Shown here in pieces: positions 60,140 through 64,000 of a stretch of DNA of 64,000 nucleotides; the stretch's first letter is position 1, and each line of letters begins with the position of its first letter. The translations under genes and the position numbers were made by a program. The DNA lies in assembly GCA_963842355.1 (NCBI GenBank), contig CAWJGC010000003.1:186001-250000 (forward strand), given 5' to 3'. This stretch comes from JASHPR01 sp963842355. GTDB lineage: Bacteria; Actinomycetota; Actinomycetes; Streptosporangiales; Streptosporangiaceae. The notes under the pieces were generated by a model. The model was not told the DNA's origin, ran no database searches, and was given only the letters and a program-made list of their open reading frames with translations.

Positions 60140-60390
60140 CAGCGGAACGCCTCGCCCTCGGCAGCCGCCAGCGCCTCGGCCACGCTGTCGATGTCGCCGA
60201 TGAGCCGGCGCCCCAGCGGGAGCGGGCGCGTCGTGACGGCCGCTGGCCCGGCCTGATCCTGCTTCTCGGCGACCGCCAGGCCACGCCGCACGGCATCGTT
60301 CAGCGCCTCCTTGAACGTCATCCCGCGCTCGGCCCGCCGCTGCTCCAGGCGGACGGCGAGGTCGTCATCCAAGGTCACCGTCGTCCTCAT
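60139..60390 (-). CDS. vapB: VapB-type ribbon-helix-helix antitoxin
   Basis: An 83-residue protein; MRTTVTLDDDLAVRLEQRRAERGMTFKEALNDAVRRGLA is an RHH DNA-binding domain (strand then two helices). The C-terminal 40 residues (RRLIGDIDSVAEALAAAEGE) are the toxin-binding tail. It is preceded by an inverted repeat at 60391-60424 that is the likely autoregulatory operator bound by VapB or VapBC. Confidence 0.9.
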   Translation of the reverse strand: MRTTVTLDDDLAVRLEQRRAERGMTFKEALNDAVRRGLAVAEKQDQAGPAAVTTRPLPLGRRLIGDIDSVAEALAAAEGEAFR

Positions 60391-60424
60391 GCATCAAATC
60401 ATACAATCAATGATGTCTTGATGC
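60391..60424. promoter_or_regulatory. Inverted-repeat operator of vapBC
   Basis: GCATCAA (60391-60397) and TTGATGC (60418-60424) form a perfect 7-bp inverted repeat; inside it ATCAT and ATGAT form a second pair. The whole block is AT-rich and abuts the vapB start codon, as expected of an RHH operator. Confidence 0.72.
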
Positions 60425-60436
60425 TCAGCCGCCTGC

Positions 60437-61369
60437 TCAGGCGGCCCGGCGGAGGATCGATGCCGAATCGCTCTGGCAGAGCTCGGCGAGCACGGACAGA
60501 ATCGACAGCCCCACCCGAGGGGTGTCTCTGGGCGGCACCGCCCCGGCGTCAGCGAACTCCCGCAGCGCGCCGCCGACGCCGAACGCGCGCCGCATGCGCT
60601 TCAACACGTAGTCGGGCAGCTCGCACAGGTAAGGCGTGGCGCGGCCACCGGTAAGCACGTCAGCCACGGCCCGGCCCTCCAGCCCCGGAACGGCGCCGTC
60701 CAGGGCGGGCGACAGCACGGCGAGTACCTCGCTGAGCGGATCGTCACCCACCACCGCCAGGGTCGCGTCCCCGAGCGCACACGTGCCGATCTGGAACACC
60801 GGCCCGTCCAGCTCAGGAAACTCGGGCTCCTCTTCTTCGTCCCATCTGGAAGCATGCCAATCCTCGAGGTCCTGCTCGTGTGCGAGCTCAGCCTCGGCGA
60901 TCGGGGCGAGCACGTCGAGCAGCCTGCTTACGGCGGGGTGGTCGACCGGCAGGCCGTCGAAAACCACCGCGCGCACCAGGACGCTGGCCGCCACCCGCCA
61001 CTGCGCCGGATCGGTGATGATCGCCACGGAGTCCGGGACGTTCGCCGTCAGCAGGCACGGCGCGTTGCGTGCCCTGGCCAGGTGCATGCCGGAGCAGAGC
61101 CTTTCGCCGAGCGAGCCCTCGGCCCATAGCGGCACCTCGGCGGGAACGGGCTCCCCGCCACCACACCACGCCTGGTACTCCGGTGTGTGCTGCTGCCCGG
61201 GGGCACCGAACATCTGGTCCACCGCCTCCTGGGCGGCAGCGAGCGAGAGTGCCACCTGCTGCTGCGCGGCGCCGACGCCGGAGCCTGGCCTGGCCTGCCG
61301 CGTTCTGTGCGCGACCGGGCAGAGTGCCTGCTGACGGCGTGCCTTCTTGCGGTTGCTTGCGCGGCCCAC
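60437..61369 (-). CDS. Hypothetical protein of about 310 residues
   Basis: GTG 61369 lies five bases from GGGAGG. The N-terminal 40 residues are basic (GRASNRKKARRQQ), the rest acidic with many negatively charged segments (ASRWDEEEEPEFPELDGP). Pieces such as GSLGERLCSGMHLARARNAP, IITDPAQWRVAASVLVRAVV, and DVLTGGRATPYLCELPDYVLKRMRRAFGV have no family I recognise. No membrane or signal segments. It is divergent from the region before the DUF222 gene, with about 365 bases between that include the direct repeat at 61466. Confidence 0.7.
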   Translation of the reverse strand: MGRASNRKKARRQQALCPVAHRTRQARPGSGVGAAQQQVALSLAAAQEAVDQMFGAPGQQHTPEYQAWCGGGEPVPAEVPLWAEGSLGERLCSGMHLARARNAPCLLTANVPDSVAIITDPAQWRVAASVLVRAVVFDGLPVDHPAVSRLLDVLAPIAEAELAHEQDLEDWHASRWDEEEEPEFPELDGPVFQIGTCALGDATLAVVGDDPLSEVLAVLSPALDGAVPGLEGRAVADVLTGGRATPYLCELPDYVLKRMRRAFGVGGALREFADAGAVPPRDTPRVGLSILSVLAELCQSDSASILRRAA

Positions 61370-61465
61370 AGCACCTCCCACGAGTCGGTTACCGCCGACG
61401 GTACAAACACAGGCCGACAGAATCGGCGAGCATAACCGCGGTCGGGTGCATGACCAATTTGCAGG

Positions 61466-61586
61466 TAACCAAGATCACCTTCACGATGGCCTGCTCAGAT
61501 GGCCTCTGCCTGGTGGTGCACGGGCAACCAGGGGAAGCCCGCTACCGGCGGACACCCATCCGGCCCGGCATATCTGTCGGACATCC
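61466..61586. repeat. Direct repeat, copy 1 flanking the DUF222-HNH gene
   Basis: TAACCAAGATCACCTTCACG, then CAGATGGCCTCTGCCTGGTG, CAACCAGG, GAAGCCCGCTACC and ACACCCATCCGGCCCGGCAT match blocks in 63499-63688 in the same order and orientation, about 80-85 percent identical by eye. The other copy has about 70 extra bases in the middle. Confidence 0.72.
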
Positions 61587-61734
61587 CCCTGGCCCCTGGC
61601 CCGTTCCGGGCCCAGGATTGTCGGACCCTCCCGGTATCCTCGAACTAGCAATCGAACCTCAGCGGCCAGACAGCTGCACCGACTCAACCGCACGGCAGAA
61701 CCACCCGCTGCCACCAGGGAGACTCGCGAAGACC

Positions 61735-63346
61735 ATGTGCTTACCCGGCCAGCCGCTTCCCGTGCCCGCCACCGCCGCCGACGCGGCCGCGATGGCCCGC
61801 GCCGCGCTGGGCTGGCTCGCCGCCGCGGACGCCGCGAGCTGGACCACGGCCGAGCAGGCCGACGTGCTGCGCGTCCTGGAGCAGGTGGGGTCGGTGCACA
61901 CCGCGGCCCGGTCGAAGGTGCTGGCCGCGTTCTGGGCGCAGGACGGCTGCCGGGGCGACGGGCACGGGTCGGCGCGGACCTGGCTGAGATGGCAGACCCG
62001 GGTCAGCGGCGGCGCGGCCGCGGGGGCGATCGGGTGGATGCGGCGGCTGGCCGCCCACCCCGCCGTCGCCGCCGCGCTGGCCGCCGCGCAGATCTCCGGG
62101 TCCTGGGCCCGGCAGGTGTGCGAGTGGAGCGACGCGCTGCCCGCCGGCTGCCGCGGCGACGCCGACCAGATCCTGCTCGACGCGGCCCGCGGCGGCGCGG
62201 ACCTGGCGCGGCCTGGGCCAGCTGGCCGAGGAGATCCGCCAGCAGACCGCCCGCCCGGACGCCGACGGCGGTGACGGGTTCGATGACCGCCGGGTGTGGC
62301 TGGCCACGACGTTCGGCGGGGCGGGGACGCTGCGCGGGGACCTGACCCCGGGGTGCGCGGCGGCGCTCTCGGCGGTGCTGGCGGCGCTGGGCAAGCGGGC
62401 CGGCCCGGAGGACCGGCGCTCCAAGAGCCAGCGTGATCACGACGCGCTGGAGGAGGCGTGCCGGCGGCTGATCGCCGCCGGCGGCCTGCCGCAGCGGGCC
62501 GGGCAGCCCACCCAGATCCAGCTGCACATGACGTTGGACCAGCTGCGCGGCCTGCCCGGCGCCGCCGCCGCCGAGGCCGCCTGGGCCGCGGCCGCGGCCG
62601 GGACCGCCGGGGCCGGGACCGCCGGGGCCGGGGCGGGCGCGCCGGCCGGGCCCGGCGCCGACTGCGACGCCACCCTCGTCCCGGTCGTCACCGGCCACAT
62701 CGACCCCCAGGTCCTGGACCGCCTCGCCGCCGCCCTGCTCCGCCCGCCCGCCGGCCCGGGCGGCCCCGGCGGCCCCGGCGGGCCGGGTCCGGCAGGCCCG
62801 GGGAACCCGGGCGCGCCCGGCCACCAGCCCGGCCAGCGCGGGGACGACCGCCGCGACGGCCCGGCCGACGCCGCGGACGACGCGGCCGCGGCCCGGCGCG
62901 AGCGCGCCGAGCGCGCCGTCCGCCAGATCATCACCGCGGCCGCCGCGGACCTGCTGTCCGGCCCCGCCGGGCTGGCCGCCTGGCTGCGGACCGGGATCGC
63001 CGGCGGCCTGGCCGCCTCGGTGAGCCTGCCCCTCGACGTCGGCGCCGCGGTCGAGATCATCCCCGCGCACCTGCGCCGCGCGGTCACCGCCCGCGACCGC
63101 CGCTGCCGCTTCCCCGGCTGCGACCAGCCCGCTGCGGGCTGCCAGCCGCACCACATCATCCCCCGCTCTGCAGGCGGCCCCGCCAGCCTGACCAACCTGC
63201 TCCTCTTGTGCACCTTCCACCACCTCATCGCGGTGCACCGCTGGGGCTGGGGCATCGTCCTGCTCCCCGACGGCACCGTGACCGCGACCAGCCCCGACCG
63301 CGGCCGCACCCTGCACAGCCACGGACCACCCATGCGCGCCGCCTGA
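61735..63346 (+). pseudogene. DUF222/13E12-type HNH endonuclease, frameshifted
   Basis: From ATG 61735 the DUF222 part reads SWTTAEQADVLRVLEQVGSVHTAARSKVLAAFWAQDGCRGDGHGSARTWLRWQTRVS and AAAQISGSWARQVCEWSDALP. Near 62208-62214 a one-base shift is needed to pass into LGQLAEEIRQQTARPD and on to the C-terminal part. This includes a collagen-like Gly-Pro linker (62745-62850) and the HNH: CRFPGCDQPAAGCQPHHIIP then NLLLLCTFHHLIAVH. The 13E12 family is a multicopy actinomycete repeat gene. The shift may be real decay or an assembly fault in GGCGCGGCC-rich DNA. Confidence 0.85.
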
Positions 63347-63498
63347 CCGGCGGCCAGCCAGCCACGACGCGCCCGCCCACGCCGCCTGACCCGCCAGCCC
63401 GAGCTGTACCGGCCGGCAGCCGGTGAGCTGACCGCTCGGCCGCGTCCACGCCTGGCGTTAACCGCACGAAGCTCACGGGCGCACGGCAAAGCTGCCGA

Positions 63499-63688
63499 TA
63501 ACCAAGATCATCTTCACGATGATCTGCCCAGATGGCATCTGCCTGGTGGTGCACGGTGCGCCAGATCACCTGCTCCCGGAGCGGGATAGCTCGCCTGCGC
63601 GGCTCTGACCAATCTGGTTGCCACACGTACAACCAGGAGAAGCCCGCTACCAGCAGACACCCATCCGGCCCTACATATCCGTCGCACA
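63499..63688. repeat. Direct repeat, copy 2 flanking the DUF222-HNH gene
   Basis: Longer partner of 61466-61586, with an insertion of about 70 bases after GTGGTGCACGG. The two copies lie about 2 kb apart with only the HNH gene between them. Confidence 0.7.
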
Positions 63689-63702
63689 CCCACCGCGGTC
63701 GG

Positions 63703-64000
63703 TTATCTGACGCCACCTGCGGATAGCGCCGCACCAGTGAACTCGCCGTCCGCGTCGCGATGGGCGGCTCGCCAGGCCTCCCACACCTCGTGGCGGAGCT
63801 TGCCGCGATCCGGAACGGCGATGCCGTGGGCGCCAGCCCAGGCACGCACCTCCGCGGCTGTCGGCTTCGGCGCGGCGGGCGCCTCGTCCAAGACGCTTTC
63901 GCGGGCGAGGGGCGTGATCCGGCCGGGCGCAGCAGCCTCGGTTTCCGCCCAGGCGCGGGCGGCGGCGAGGAACCGGTAGGTCCACTCCTCGGCGAGCTGG
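63703..64000 (-). CDS. Protein with Lsr2-type DNA-binding domain, 5' end cut by window edge
   Basis: At least 98 residues; the frame is open through the right edge. The end of the visible protein is TAAEVRAWAGAHGIAVPDRGKLRHEVWEAWRAAHRD, the C-terminal Lsr2 domain (xxVRxWAxxxGxxVxxRGxxxxxVxxAYxxAH), which binds AT-rich DNA by an RGR-like loop (here DRGK). Before it is an acidic linker and a helical part (AEEWTYRFLAAARAWAETEA). Lsr2 proteins silence horizontally acquired DNA; whether this is a full Lsr2 or another protein with that domain needs the missing start. Confidence 0.8.
   Translation of the reverse strand, partial: QLAEEWTYRFLAAARAWAETEAAAPGRITPLARESVLDEAPAAPKPTAAEVRAWAGAHGIAVPDRGKLRHEVWEAWRAAHRDADGEFTGAALSAGGVR

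Noticed and set aside
1..64000. tRNA, rRNA, riboswitch and CRISPR features
   Set aside because: No cloverleaf, rRNA core sequence or spaced direct-repeat array was noticed when reading both strands; tRNAscan-SE, Infernal and a CRISPR finder would be decisive.

Overview
The window is high-GC DNA (about 70 percent by eye) from an actinomycete. Support for this is the frequent GTG starts, DUF222/13E12-type HNH gene, Lsr2-type DNA-binding domains, WXG100/type VII secretion toxin, BTAD regulator and MmpL transporter. A Streptosporangiales- or Frankia-like soil organism is a reasonable guess, but nothing here fixes the genus. No rRNA, tRNA or CRISPR array was seen.

Layout. 1-7.2 kb (minus strand): a cut-off STAS-PAS sensor, a GCS2 carboxylate-amine ligase with a PNPOx-fold flavoprotein, a helix-hairpin-helix protein with an unknown partner, and a BTAD regulator with a degenerate NTPase domain. 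7.4-16.5 kb: two MFS exporters, a VOC protein, a ferritin-like protein, and a MarR-controlled efflux set (MmpL, MarR, DHA2 exporter) with clear palindromic operators. 16.5-27.2 kb: a frameshifted phosphotransferase, a nuclease-helicase fusion of DUF2075 type, an intact IS1182-like element, a biotin-carrier/carboxyltransferase fusion, a crotonase, a YCII plus ECF42-type sigma pair (sigma gene frameshifted), and a methyltransferase.

27.4-34.8 kb is the most unusual region: a lower-GC, tightly packed five-gene minus-strand operon between two nearly identical 215-bp direct repeats. It encodes a large charged/beta-rich protein, a zinc-ribbon membrane protein with a related C-terminal region, a 78-residue zinc-ribbon protein, a CHAT (caspase-like) protease with two N-terminal Ig-like domains, and a small protein with one hydrophobic segment. 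I do not recognise this combination as a described system; it is my main candidate for a new conflict or cell-death module.

34.8-49 kb: an SDR, a zeta-toxin module, VOC/TetR genes, an aminotransferase, an MpaB-like oxygenase, a WXG100/toxin/immunity locus, an RCC1-repeat lipoprotein, an HNH pair including a probable phosphorothioate-DNA-dependent restriction enzyme, and a decayed second copy of the zeta module. 49-54 kb: three overlapping small genes opposite a short GntR regulator, an rnhA remnant, and an operon joining a Rad50-like zinc-hook ATPase to a HEPN-like protein. 54-64 kb: an unknown pair, SRPBCC protein, RecD2 helicase, alpha/beta hydrolase, VapBC, an unknown 310-residue protein, a frameshifted DUF222-HNH gene between direct repeats, and a cut-off Lsr2-type protein.

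The window reads as an accessory region rich in defence, toxin and mobile functions, with many gene remnants. A family of short intergenic repeats (four copies, at 19.7, 35.8, 45.2 and 53.9 kb) has ends resembling the terminal inverted repeats of the resident IS and may be a MITE-like element. Several frameshifts lie in GC-rich repeats and could be either real decay or assembly errors.
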